Shown: positions 1 through 10,985 of the stretch, piece by piece
How the letters are laid out: each line of letters begins with the position of its first letter
Position numbering within the stretch: the stretch's first letter is position 1
Assembly (NCBI RefSeq): GCF_001540865.1
Contig: NC_033638.1
Span: 8,413,133-8,477,132, forward strand
From: Ananas comosus
Lineage: Eukaryota; Streptophyta; Magnoliopsida; Poales; Bromeliaceae
Reading direction: 5' to 3'
DNA: 64,000 nt
Program-made: the position numbers and the translations under genes
Notes under the pieces: model-generated
Database searches by the model: none
Told to the model about the DNA's origin: nothing
What the model saw: only the letters and a program-made list of their open reading frames with translations

Positions 1-637
1 TTAGAAGAGCGGAAAATGACTGTATAAATAGGATAAACCTCTATCAATGAAAAAGGAACACGGTGCCCAGCATAGGTGATCGAAGTATCAAACAATATAC
101 TGAGCTTTCACGCGCCCGCATGAACTTCTTAATTCCAAGCAATGTGAAAAATTCGGACTTAAAATAGATATAAACATCAGATTATGCTTCTAAGGCGATC
201 ATTTTGTTTACTAAAAATCTGTACTTCAATAACAAGATTGTTTTAATTAGTTAAGAGAGCACGGTAAAATATCATCATATTAATATTACTAATATAACAG
301 CATACACTAACACTCCAAGGAAACATAAAATAGTATAAAGCCTCTAAAAGCGGTATCACATGGAGCATCAATGACTTTAAGCATGCGCTCAATGAAAAAT
401 ATTAAGATTTATAAACGAACTAACTATCTAATGTCATACAGGGAAAATTTCTTTATCCTGCGCTCCAAGAAGGAAGGAGGCAATAAATAATTTACATATA
501 TACAGGAATAACCTAGTAAAACAAGCTTATTAGAGCATCATTTTAGATGGGACTAAACTACTACACAAATAGTTGAAGCAAGAAGAAAACAAAAACAACC
601 TCCTAGATAGCAAACAGTTAAGAAATCCTAACTTTAC

Positions 638-1079
638 CTTTTGAGTTATAGTACTGGTTCTCTATATCCACATCCTGCTCCTCAGGTTCCTCATCAGAGT
701 ACTCAAATCCATAATCCTCCATATCAGCATCTAATTTATCAAAAAAAATAAATAAATGAAAAAGACATTTAATTCAGGGGCATGAGAACATCAGAAAAAA
801 GGAAAAACAAGGAAAAATCCACAAGCACAATTAATTTCCACATGATGTCCACATACAAAACATCAGATTAAACAACAAAGCAAAGCGATAAATAACAAAA
901 ACCAAAAAAAAAAAAAAAACAAACAAACAAACAAGCAACAACCATAGAAAGAGCTACTTGTACACGAAGCATGTCGTACATCGAATCGGATCAAAACCGC
1001 AGCATACAATGGAAACCCTAGAACCAGGGGACGAAGATTAAAACTGGTAGTAGTGAAAGGATCGCTCACCGGAACCCAT
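638..1079 (-). CDS. CSN2: COP9 signalosome complex subunit 2, first two coding exons (partial gene)
   Basis: This is the start of the PCI-domain subunit CSN2 (FUS12 in Arabidopsis), part of the nuclear complex that removes NEDD8 from cullins and so controls SCF ubiquitin ligases. Exon 1 (1070-1079) is only ATGGGTTCCG, followed by the donor GTGAGC. Exon 2 (638-730) follows a TTAG acceptor and ends at a GTAAAG donor. Joined, they read MGSDADMEDYG, then an acidic stretch with EEPEEQDVDIENQYYNSK, which is the very conserved CSN2 N-terminus. The next intron covers at least 1-637, and I see no further CSN2 exon there, so the PCI and winged-helix parts lie beyond the left edge. The GC-rich 1080-1350 region is the likely 5' leader and promoter. 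The 10-nt first coding exon is easy for gene finders to miss. The call is firm despite only 34 residues, because the acidic motif is characteristic of this protein. Confidence 0.9.
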
Positions 1080-2703
1080 GATTCGCAGCTACTTCGACGT
1101 AAACAACCACGACAACGTGGGGTTCGTCGACAATGGAGGGATCTCGAGCTCCGATCGCGCGTGGATTATTTAGGGCTTCTTCGCGAGGGTTTTGCGGGAG
1201 AGGAGATGAGGAAGAGGGAGCAGAGGAAATGGGGAGAAGCTCCGGATGCTTCGACCGGGCAAAGAAGGGGGAAACGAGAGGCGAGTGTGTACGAACCTTT
1301 TTAGCGGAGGAGGTGATGAAAGGGGCTTGGCTTTGGCTCGCATCGCGAATCGCGACCGAGCTCTATCCGGTTCGGGTCCGGGCACGGTTGGTGCGGATGT
1401 CAATGGTTAACGATATCCAAAAGTTTATCCTACTGAATCCGAATCGAACTGATTTAACTCTTATTTATTTTAGTACATAATATTATATTCTGTATATCGT
1501 AATGAGTCGCTTACGATATATTTTCTGTACTCCGATCAAAAAATATAAAAATATATTTTTATATACTTTTATCTAGATTGACCATAATATCAAACTAAGA
1601 TATAAAAAATAAAAACAGGATGAACATAAATTCGGCTACCAATTTTATCCATATCCGATCTTAACTCAATTTTAAAAAAATATATAAACATAAGAATAAA
1701 AACCGATTGAAATAAATAAGAAAAGAAATAAATTTTTAAGTACAATTTTCTCTAACAAATAATATTTTTTAATTAAATATTTTTATATCATTCAATATTT
1801 TTCTTCTACAGTGAATATTTAAGATTATCTCAATTCTACCTACTAATATTTAGTTATTATGTTAACTTTTTTATTGATTGCAACAATAATCACACTTAAA
1901 TTTAAATATTTATTTGTTCTGAAATTTAGAGTTAAAATTTGATTATATAATTTAAAGAAATTTATAATTTTTTAAATTAAAATTAAAATTTGAGTTTCCA
2001 TTATGAATTAAATATAATTTTGGATATTAAATTTGAATTAATAATTAAAAAATTAATTAAAGTGGATGAAGATTAAATTTTGTATTTTGATCTAAATCTG
2101 AATTAAAATTTCTATACTTTTAGTTTAAAACATATACTTAAATTTAGCAATTAATTGATATATTATTTATTGGACGGGTGACGCAAGTACAATCCTAGTT
2201 CATGATTTACAAAAGCAAGAACGCAATTAAATAAGAATCACGACTCAGCTAACAGTAGCAATTCTTTTTCTGCAAATAAAAAGTTAAAAGAGTTTTGAGT
2301 GAAAAGCAAATGATGAAGTAATTCTCAAAGTTCAATCTCCTCAGGGTAAGCTTAAATCATAGTAATAACCAACAAGCAAGCACTCTTTCCATCCTAATCG
2401 ATCCAATTCTCGGTTTCATTTTCTGATGTTACGTGCCTCTGCATTATAACTTACAGCCAATAATAGCCACATTAATTGACTCTCAGAAAGATGTTTAAAA
2501 AAAAAATTTATTGTGGACATTCCCTCATTTCCATTCCGGAGCATCTTAATCTTAAGTTTCCTGTTTATCGAAAAAAATCCCATTAGAAACTTACAAGCAC
2601 ATTCTTGTGCAGTACACAGAAGTAAGCAGAAAAAGTCAATTAGTTACAAAATGGAGAGGAGATAAATAGTACAAGATCCTAGAAAGCTACAAGTAAAGAC
2701 CCT
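1080..2703. other. Intergenic region between CSN2 and SIP2
   Basis: The first about 270 bases are GC-richer and probably hold the CSN2 5' leader and core promoter. From about 1480 the sequence becomes very AT-rich, with no coherent ORF, and 2200-2700 is the probable 3' flank of the SIP2 gene. I see no RNA gene or clear transposon end here. Confidence 0.5.
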
Positions 2704-5700
2704 TCACTCTGATTTAGTCTTAGATTCTTCAGTTCCATTGTCCTTGCTCTTCTTGGGCTTATTCAACAAGTTCACCACCCAAATTCCCAATAAAGTTGCC
2801 TGGATCGGCGCCAACCAGTATACAAACAGGTGCTCCAGCGTTATGTGATCGCCCCGCGCATAGGCCCAACCTAAAGCCTACAGAATATGAGTTAAAAACA
2901 TTAGGTTAAATTACAGATTGTATCTAGTAAGAAATCTACTCCCCTGAGTTCAAGTGGTTTCCCATATTGTATCTTAACTCTTACACAGGAAAGGTCAGGC
3001 AAATTTGATCTTTCTTTCTCTCTCTTATGAATTCGGAGAATTTCACTAACTCATAACTAATAGCTGATTGTTATAACATGATAAAATCACCAGAAGAGAA
3101 GTTTCACACTTTACATCCAAGATTGGTAAGATTCCCAGATCTAAAAATAACTACATGAACAAGAAACAAATAGATCACATTCGGAACAAAGTATGGAAAG
3201 GCGCGTACAGAGGCAGGGTTCATGATTCCTCCAGTTAAATCAGAGCTAAGGATATGAAGTGTCATCTTCGAAATGCTTGATATCCATGTTTTCATGAAGA
3301 AACTTTTCATTTCTTTCTTCGTCAGCATCAGCGAAACCATCACGACAACGAATGTCGCTAGCCCTTCAGCTAACACTCCATGATGAATACCGGCATTCAA
3401 ACGAGCCCCATAACCTACTTTGGGGAAGACTTGTCGGATAAGCTTTACGCCTACTATTGAACCAAGAACCTGGTAGGCCAAATTACAAATGGAGTAAATA
3501 GAAATTCCAGTGAAGAAAGGATTAGAAATCACAATCTATGCAAGTAATACTCTATAAGGAGTTCGTTTCTCTTTGTAAGTTACTAAATCACAGGACACAG
3601 CATAAATAACTAACCTTCAACGATCTTGATAAACAAAGCTCAGGTTTGGTCAATGATTAATAAATAGAAACCTTTTGATAAGCATCACATTTAGCTTAAT
3701 TTTTCTACAATTTAATAATGTTGTCTACATGGCAACTGTCAACATCAAGCTTCGAACTTAGATTGTCCAAGACTAATAATCATATCAATATAGCCTTAAC
3801 AAACCTAAAGCAAAAGAAGCCAACAACAACATTCCACAGCTCACACAAGCCACATTCCACAGCACACACAAGCCACAGTACTACATTAGTTGGATCCCTC
3901 TTGATAAGCACTCTAAGATCAAAAAAGATAGGCTGTTGCATAAGCGTGTTTATTTCTTGCCTTATTTTCTTTTTGCTTCTAGAACTGAAGACCATGTTTT
4001 ACAGGAGCCAATACTCATACTGCGGTTCTAGCAAATGGAACCAATATTCATACTGCGGATCTGGCAATCAATTTGCCGGTTATATCTAAACCAGTAACAG
4101 TTGACACGTAATGCCAGGTCTCGATGAGTGAAAAAGGAGGATTGCGTCATGTGAAATGCGTTCCAGGTTTCTCTCCCTTGTTTGCTTCTCAAGAGACACT
4201 AAATTCCCCTCTTGTCGTGATTCTCTCTCTAGCAGTGATAATAGCAGTATCTGCAAAGCCCACCTGATCGTATCGCTCCAAGTCGGATGTAAAAGTGGAT
4301 TGCATCATGTGAAACACGTTCCGGATTTCTCTCCCTTGTTTGCTTCTCAAGAGACACTAAATTCCCCTCTTGTCGTGATTCTCTCTCTAGCAGTGATAAT
4401 CGCAGGATCTGCAAAGCCCACCTGATTATCGCTCCAAGTCGGATCTAAAAGTGGATTGTGTCATGTGAAACAGGTTCTCGGTTTCTCCCCTTTGTTTGCT
4501 TCTCAAGGGACACTAAATTCCCCTTTTGTCATGATTCTCTCTCTAGCAGTGATAATAGCAGGATCTGCAAAGCCCACCTTATCATATCGCTCCAAGTTGG
4601 ATCTAAAAGTGGATTGTGTCATGTGAAACATGTTCTCAATTTCCTCCCCTTCGTTTGCAATTCATAGATTGAAATGGCTATAATTACTCAAATCCCAAAA
4701 CAACTAGAGGCCTAAGATATGCCAACCAGTCGCAAACTTACCATTGTTTCTAAACAAGAAAACAATCACTACTGCATCTTTATTTCCTATTTTTTCATTT
4801 TACCTAAAGCAATAGTTGGTGCGAAACATGTTTACAATTAATAGCAGCTCAAATAGTAATTTTAAAACCAAAAACAAAAAGGAAAAAAAAAAAAGTAACG
4901 TCCTAAACCTTGTCATATCTTCTCTTTCTTTATATTCTTCTTTGTTATTCTTTAACAATGTTAATGAATTGTTTTCCATTAACTAAAGCATGAAAAGATA
5001 TATTTCTTTCTTTATTTTTGTTACTTCTACTAAAAGGAGCTCAGCTCTATTATCCAAAAGATCAATTTTACGTTCTTACTGGAAATGGGCTCAAGGTATA
5101 TTTAACACTTATGCTGATGTGCACAATTGATTTAAAGGGCACGTAGAATTAACATATGAGGTGAGAGATAAAAACTTAATCAATTAGAATATAATACGGA
5201 AATTTAAGAGGTTAAATGTTAAAGGTGCGATCCAAACCCTCAATATATCAACAAATGATCCAAAATTATATTGCATTTAACAGGGTCAAACTTTAGCCCC
5301 ATCAGGCTCCTCCTAAATAAATTTCAACTCAAGCTTGAAATTAGTTTGTACCAAACCTGAAAAGAAGGCTCAAAATGAGTTTGAACCGTAACAAGAAAAC
5401 ATTCTATAACAAATCCACAAACTAAAAGCTAATTTATGAAATACCAAACACTATTAGGCAAAATGAAGTTCGGGCAAATGCATGTTGACACAAAATATAT
5501 ATATCATAACAGACTCATTATAATATGTGCAGCTCCGATCATATTTTCTCACCATCGAAACACAATTCCTCTCCAACTCCAAATGGAACTTACATTCTAT
5601 AACAAATCCACAAATAGAAAGCTAATTTATGATATACCAAATTAAATTAAGGGTCTATTTGGGGCCGAGGGTCATATAATGCTACTAAGGCAAAACAGAG

Positions 5701-6145
5701 TTGGAACGAAAGTACGACGCAGACATATGCTTTTCCATTTTTCGGTGCGAAACATTATGTTATCTACAGAATCACATTCTTTCGTACCGCACTTAACACA
5801 ATTTTTCTTTCTGCAATCTCAAACGGAGCGTGAAACTTAAACCTGAGCGGGGATCCTTGCGAAGGCGGCGAAGAGGTAGCCGTGGGATTTGCCGAGGAAG
5901 GCGTAGACGAGGACGGTGAGGGGGTTGTAGGAGGCGCCGCCGGTGAGCTTCTCGAGCCCGGCGAAGACGAACATGTAGAGGAGGGAGAGCCCCACCTTCA
6001 GGGCGTCGGCCCCGGCCCCCTGCGCGTGCGCCGGGCCCAACGCGCCGTAGACCAGCAGCTTCACCAGCGCCCCCGCCCACACCCACGCGAGCGCCATCGC
6101 CGCGTCCGAGGCGACGAGCAGGAGTAAACGCCCCGCCCGGCCCAT
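2704..6145 (-). CDS. SIP2-1: Aquaporin of the small basic intrinsic protein group, SIP2 type
   Basis: This is a three-exon gene coding for about 245 residues: exon 1 5843-6145, exon 2 3209-3469, exon 3 2704-2877, all joined in phase 0. The protein begins MGRAGRLLLLV. Its first pore motif is NPL (SYNPLTVL, about residue 76), the signature of SIP2 rather than the usual NPA. The second motif is a normal NPA (GGIMNPAS), followed by ALGWAYARGDHITLEHLFVYW and a Lys-rich tail (KPKKSKD...KTKSE). SIP proteins are small aquaporin-like channels of the ER membrane, and the family size is about 237-245 residues. Both splice pairs are GT-AG (CAG/GTTTAA to CCAG; TCT/GTACGC to GTAG). Exon 1 is extremely GC-rich. 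The 2.4-kb first intron carries a tandem repeat of about 158 bp. The open frame running on past exon 2 into RAFPYF... is intron read-through. Transport substrate cannot be told from sequence. Confidence 0.93.
4139..4660 (+). repeat. Tandem repeat of about 158 bp inside SIP2 intron 1
   Basis: Units begin with GGATTG(c/t)(g/a)TCATGTGAAA at 4139, 4297, 4453 and 4611, giving periods of 158, 156 and 158 bp. There are three full copies and a fourth partial copy of about 50 bp. The unit includes a CT-rich segment (TTTCTCTCCCTTGTTTGCTT) and a segment near GCAAAGCCCACCT. Copies differ by scattered substitutions, so the array is not a recent assembly duplication. Open frames in it merely reflect the repeat. 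Confidence 0.9.
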
Positions 6146-6772
6146 GGACCTCCGCGGCGGCGACGGCAACCCCCGCGGCGGCGGCGGCGGCGGCGGCGAT
6201 GGCGTGTGGATGGGGGATTTAGGGCTCGAGAGAATGGGCTTTTTTTTCCCCTTTTTTTTTTGTTTAATAAGAGGTTTCCTGTGGGTGGAGGAGGAACCGG
6301 GAACGGTGCGCATGAAAGGAGCCTTGTTTTTTATAATATAAGAATAAGAATAAGAATGTAACCCAAATAGGGTATACCCCTGTTTACTCAAAAAGAAAAA
6401 AAAGAAAAAAAAGAATAAGAATAAGAATAATGGGGTTATTTTAGCATCCAAACAAGCTTTGGGTAAGGCTTGATTGGTAGTCCTTGTGACTTGATGAATG
6501 GTGTGATACTTGTTGTTGGGGACTTATATGTAAATTATTATATACCAAATAATTGATAAAAGAGTGAAAAAATATTAATATATAGTAGTGGATCTAGATG
6601 TAATAGGTTTTAGGCTCAGTGAATTTTATTAGATTTGTCTTCTTTTTTTAAAAAAAAAAACTATAGGCTCTGTCTGAAATTGTGGTGCGATCGAATTAGT
6701 AGCTCTGGTGCATCCGGAACAGTCAGGCCCGAAAAGGCAAAGCTTAAGTGCATGAGTTCGAATGAACTCCCG

Positions 6773-7146
6773 AGTGTCCAGGTTAAAAAAGCGTATGGTC
6801 TCATTGAGTCAGTTCGTAGTGACTTATAAAAAAAATTTGCACTCTCGAGTGACGCAGGTTAAAAAACGCATGGTCTCAACGAGTGAATTTGCAGTGATTC
6901 AAAAAAAGAAAACTTAAAAGGGCATATCTTGAAGATGAATTTTTGAGTGGCATATATTAAAGAGCGCATGATCTTGATGAGTGAGTTCGTGGTCGCTTAT
7001 AAAAAAAGCTTTAAGGGCAGGGCTTATAGAAGAGCCGAAAAAACAACTAGGTGTCGGATTAAATGCATAGGCTTGGGTGAATTCACGAATCACGAGTAGT
7101 GCAGGTTAAAATGCGCATGGTTTTGATGAGTAAAGAGTTGATATAT
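6773..7146 (+). repeat. Four degenerate copies of a repeat of about 60 bp
   Basis: Segments at about 6773-6833, 6848-6908, 6942-7008 and 7093-7146 share the frame GAGTG...AGGTTAAAA..GCGCATGGTCT..A.GAGTGAGTT...AGTGACTTATAAAAAAA. Spacing between copies is irregular (about 75, 94 and 151 bp). This looks like an old local duplication or the decayed tail of a repeat family. No coding potential is seen. Confidence 0.55.
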
Positions 7147-7298
7147 ACTAGTAAGTTCAAATCTAATTGGCTTAAGTTTCTAGATTGAACCATAATTTCA
7201 TATAATAAAAAAAGATCTTTAGAATTGGCTCGTAATCTCGAATATCATAACAAGAAGCTACATACTTCTCACTCTTGTAATAGAGTTCCGCCATATTT

Positions 7299-7460
7299 TT
7301 TTTTCCTTTTTTTTGTTGAGAGATAGGTAGCATGCTATCCGTTTCGTTTATTTTATTTAGAAATAAATTTAGCTAGAAAATGTGAATCAACTAGGATTTG
7401 AACTTAGGTCTCGAATACCAACCACCAATTTCTTTGCCACTTGCTCTAAGGACGATCGGT
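7299..7460 (-). mobile_element. tRNA-derived SINE, copy 1, with 15-bp target-site duplication
   Basis: The element is flanked on both sides by AGTTCCGCCATATTT (7284-7298 and 7461-7475), an exact 15-bp target-site duplication. Read on the minus strand it begins near a Pol III A-box-like segment (AGAGCAAGTGGCAAAG), then a B-box-like segment (AAGTTCAAATCCT), and ends with the hairpin region GGATAGCATGCTACCTATCTCT before an A-rich tail. It is the same family as the copies at 47918 and 58122. Confidence 0.85.
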
Positions 7461-7863
7461 AGTTCCGCCATATTTCATAAACCTCATTTAATCCGTTGTG
7501 TATATCAATCCGTTGTGTATATCTATCCTTTTCCTTTACTATTTATTTTTTTTTAAAGAGAGAGCCCTGAACCACTATTTTCAATTTTCTTTTTCAGATA
7601 AAGCTTAATATATTCCGCATTTCAATTTTCAGTGGAAACTACACACACATACATAGTTGATAATTAAAAGTTTAAGAAGCACTCAAGCTGATCTTGATCT
7701 TGCATTGTCGACACTCTCATTCCTTTACACCAAAATCGAAGCGCAAGAACACACTCATTTTTAAGTCACTACCTTACTCAATTTTGGTACAAGTTTTCTT
7801 CAGTAGAAAAGACTATCAAATTACAGAAGATTAAGTAGGAGATGTCTCCAATTGACAAAGGAA

Positions 7864-9910
7864 TCAGTAAACAAGCTGCGGTTCGAATTCAGCGAAGTCG
7901 ACCGATCCTGATTCGATCGGGGGCATGAGATAAGCCGCGATGATCTCGGAAACTAAGGCCGCAATAAGCGGAATCCTTTTCAGGTTCTTCACAAGGGGAA
8001 TGTCTTGGGTCTCCCCGACTGCTACCAGCTTCTGGTTGATCTCGACCATCCGATCCAATTTTCTCTTGAATTCGGGGTTCTCGACGTCCAAGACGGCCGG
8101 GAATATCCTCGCAGTCGTGCGGTTGGTCTAAAATCACATCAAACTCGATCATAAATTGAACATATAGGCAGAGTATTGTAAGTTGTGCAACAAAGTTGAT
8201 AAATTGGTCATTTATGAGGGATTAAGTAACAAATGAAGGGAATTTACACATGAATTAGAAGATGTTGTTACCTCAATGATGACATGCATGTCGAATTCTT
8301 TGGTGTTGAGACCGATTCCTTCGTAGAAAGCAGTACGCTGGCAATCGTTAAGGTACATCGTCACGTACACCTGCGATTCGAAGATTCTTCAGCAATCGCG
8401 CGACTCTTCGATAACAAAATGACGCAAAGAAACACGTGCCGACGAAAATTTGGAAATATTTTGTACCAAACCAACTTAAAGAGCATTTTAAAGTTTGTAG
8501 ACAACTCATTGTCTTTTTAAATTCACTACGATTTTGCCGAATGAAGTTGCAGAATCGCGTGACTATAGTGAATTTACCGAGAGGCAGAAGAATCGAGCCC
8601 ACAGCTTTGCCTTCCAGTCGTTGAGGAACTGCGGCTGCGCTTTGAGCAGCGCGGAGAAGAAATCGCCGTGCCGGTTCTCGTCCTGGCACCAGTTCTCGAA
8701 GTACTTGAAGATCGGATAGCATTGGTACTCCGGGTTCTCCTTGAGGTGCCGAAAAATGGTGATGTACCTCCAGTAACCGATCTTCTCGGACAGGTACGTC
8801 GCGTAGAAGATGAACTTGGGCTTGAAGAATGTGTACTTCCGAGCCTTCGTTAAGAAGCCCAAATCCAGTGCCAAGTTGAAATCAGAGAGACCCTTGTTCA
8901 GAAACCTGAAACAGAAGAAAGATTTAAAATTTGAGGTACATCAGTTTGATCTGTTTGAAGTAGTACGCTTTTCAAATCAGAGTAAAAATACAGCGAAAAG
9001 TAAGTGCATAATGCATACCCTGCATGCCTTGCTTCATCCCTGGACATGAGGGAGAATATCTCAGCTACTACTGGATTGGTTTTCTGCCATGTAAATTTTT
9101 CAGTAAGCCGGTAATCCGACAACAGTAATTCCTCGAAAAAGAAAAAAAAAATCCTCCGCGAAGGGCGCGGAAATAAGATTTAACGTCTATTTTTGTAGTT
9201 CAGAAGCTCATTCATCTACACGCTCGGAAAAAAAATTTAAATTAGAAGCCCTACTAGTAGAATGTAGTGTTTTTATTTCAACATTTATTGCAAGAAGTTC
9301 AGACAAATTAACAGATACTGAAGTTTTATAATAGACGAGACAGAAGGCAATAGAGAATTAGAGGTCTGACGCGACTTAAACTCAGAACTTTTATGTTAAA
9401 TAATACGAAACAAACTGATAGAATGGTATTTTAAATAATTTTATACTTAACGATTCGAACCTTTAACCTTCTTCCGAGCTCCTTGTAGAGCAAGAAGCCG
9501 GAGAATTCGGCGGTGCACGACCTCTCGAGGAACTCGACGAAGATCTCCCGGAGCGGGCCCTGCATCTTGTCGGCGGCGGCCTTGAACTCCGGGTTGCGGA
9601 CGAAGTGGGTCTGGTTGTAGTCCGTCTTGAACTCGTTGAGCAGCGCCTCGAACTCCGCCTGGTTCAGCTTCTTGTTGATCTCCGTGTTGAACAGCCGCTC
9701 CATCTCGTCGAAGTCCGTCGTGTAGAACCGCGGCGTCAGCAGCGTCTCCTTTATCGACGTCTTCCCCGCCTTCTTCGGCTTCTGGGGGGCCATAGCAGCG
9801 GCGGCGGCGGCAATGCGGAATTTGAGATGAGGGTGCCTAACAACTGGTCTGCCGAATGGACGGATGGGATTGACCGGCTTGATCAGGGAGAGCTCGGCGG
9901 CCGCCGCCAT
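7864..9910 (-). CDS. CRD1: Magnesium-protoporphyrin IX monomethyl ester [oxidative] cyclase, chloroplast precursor
   Basis: The gene has five exons: 9461-9910, 9019-9083, 8578-8905, 8272-8370 and 7864-8127, giving 401 residues against about 409 in Arabidopsis CRD1/CHL27. The enzyme is the membrane-associated diiron oxygenase of the chloroplast that closes the isocyclic E ring of chlorophyll, turning Mg-protoporphyrin monomethyl ester into divinyl protochlorophyllide. The first about 40 residues, rich in Ala, Pro and Arg, look like a transit peptide. The mature part starts near [15 protein letters not shown]. Putative metal ligands are seen in EFLERSC, EARHAG and DENRHGDFF, and the C-terminus [14 protein letters not shown] is typical. 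All introns are GT-AG and phases match. I chose the start MAAAAELSL at 9910; the in-frame ATG farther upstream lies in promoter sequence with G-boxes. The gene is divergent from PSRP5. Confidence 0.96.
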
Positions 9911-10088
9911 GTTTGCTTTCAGATTCGTGCTCTGAAGATTGGAATTTTGGCCTTTGGGACCTTCACTTGGGAGTGGGAGGGGGGGTATGGTATAAGATGT
10001 AATATGGTAATTGATAATGATGATGATGATGATTTTGGTGATTGGGTGCCGCATCCCGTGAAATCTATGTGCTCCAATGAAGTGCTGA

Positions 10089-10167
10089 CACGTGTAAGGG
10101 AATCTTGAGGTGTACCTTCGTCCTGAGAGAGTGCAGTGTAAACTAGCGGTTCTGATTGTGCCACGTG
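10089..10167 (-). promoter_or_regulatory. Two G-boxes upstream of CRD1
   Basis: CACGTG occurs at 10089-10094 (within ACACGTGT) and at 10162-10167 (within CCACGTGT), about 180 and 255 bp upstream of the CRD1 start codon. G-boxes are bound by bZIP and bHLH light regulators such as HY5 and PIFs, which control tetrapyrrole genes in other plants. Use here is inferred. Confidence 0.6.
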
Positions 10168-10805
10168 TGCTGTGCCAGGGCATGGTGGTGTTGTATGATT
10201 CGTGTCCTGTTCAAGGAAATTTTTTTTAAAAAACTGTGGATTGGTCATAGCGAAAAAAAAAAAAAAAAAAACTATGGGCCTGTTCAATTAAATGAAAGAT
10301 ATATCTTGAATTTCACTGCTATTTTAGGAATATAAATAGAAAATAAATACTTGTTAGAGTATAAGGAAATTAGAGCCCCCTATAACACTTCAGTAGTTGC
10401 ATTTTTCTAGTGTATAAATTCTTTTAATCTCTAGTCAATATTATTGCTTTGCATGCTACACTGCTACCAACCGATGCATCGTCAAATGCGAAAAATAACA
10501 AAATAACAAAAAAAACTAATAGTAAGTTTTTCCTCTTTAGTACTTATATTTTGACTTAACTTTTGTTTGGACTTGCGAAGAGATTGCGTTAATAGCTATG
10601 AGAAAGTACGATAAAAAAATATTTTGTTTATTTTATATTTAATATCCCGTTCTGTGTCCTATTGAAAAACTAAGAAACATATTTTTATATGTGTTCATCT
10701 TAACTCTATTTTATTTATAAGCGTTAAATGAGTCTCAGTACCTAACATGTCCTTTGAAGCGCACAAAAAAAAAAAAAAAAAAAAAAANGGCTTTATTTTG
10801 AGCTG

Positions 10806-10868
10806 AGCCCAAAACCCTATTTACTAAATTGGGGCCTATAGGCCTTAAATTAGGCCCAGTTTAGCCCA
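10806..10868 (+). promoter_or_regulatory. Telo-box and site II elements in the PSRP5 promoter
   Basis: About 120-180 bp upstream of the PSRP5 start are AGCCCA at 10806-10811, a telo-box-like AAACCCTAT at 10812-10820, GGCCCA at 10853-10858 and AGCCCA at 10863-10868. The last three hexamers are reverse complements of TGGGCY (site II, bound by TCP factors). Telo-box plus site II is the usual plant promoter code for ribosomal protein genes, which fits the gene downstream. An N at 10788 lies in the poly(A) tract just before them. Confidence 0.65.
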
Positions 10869-10985
10869 ATCCATTAATAAGAGTCGCTCAATGTGTTACA
10901 GTGAGAGCTCCTCTACACTGTGAGCCATTACCCTTCAACGGATAAAAAGAGAAGCAGAGGCTTATCCTTAAGCGAGCTCTCTCCC

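Larger units (their letters stand above)
6146..7863. other. Intergenic region between SIP2 and CRD1
   Basis: 6146-6340 is the GC-rich 5' leader and promoter side of SIP2, including a (GGC)n stretch at about 6172-6200 on the plus strand. The rest is AT-rich and holds the degenerate repeats at 6773-7146 and a SINE at 7299-7460. No gene is visible. 7476-7863 contains the probable 3' untranslated part of CRD1. Confidence 0.5.

Noticed and set aside
9911..10183. In-frame upstream extension of CRD1 to an ATG at 10183
   Set aside because: The added residues are low-complexity (poly-Ile, His) and cover the G-box promoter. MAAAAELSL at 9910 matches the family start and transit peptide length.
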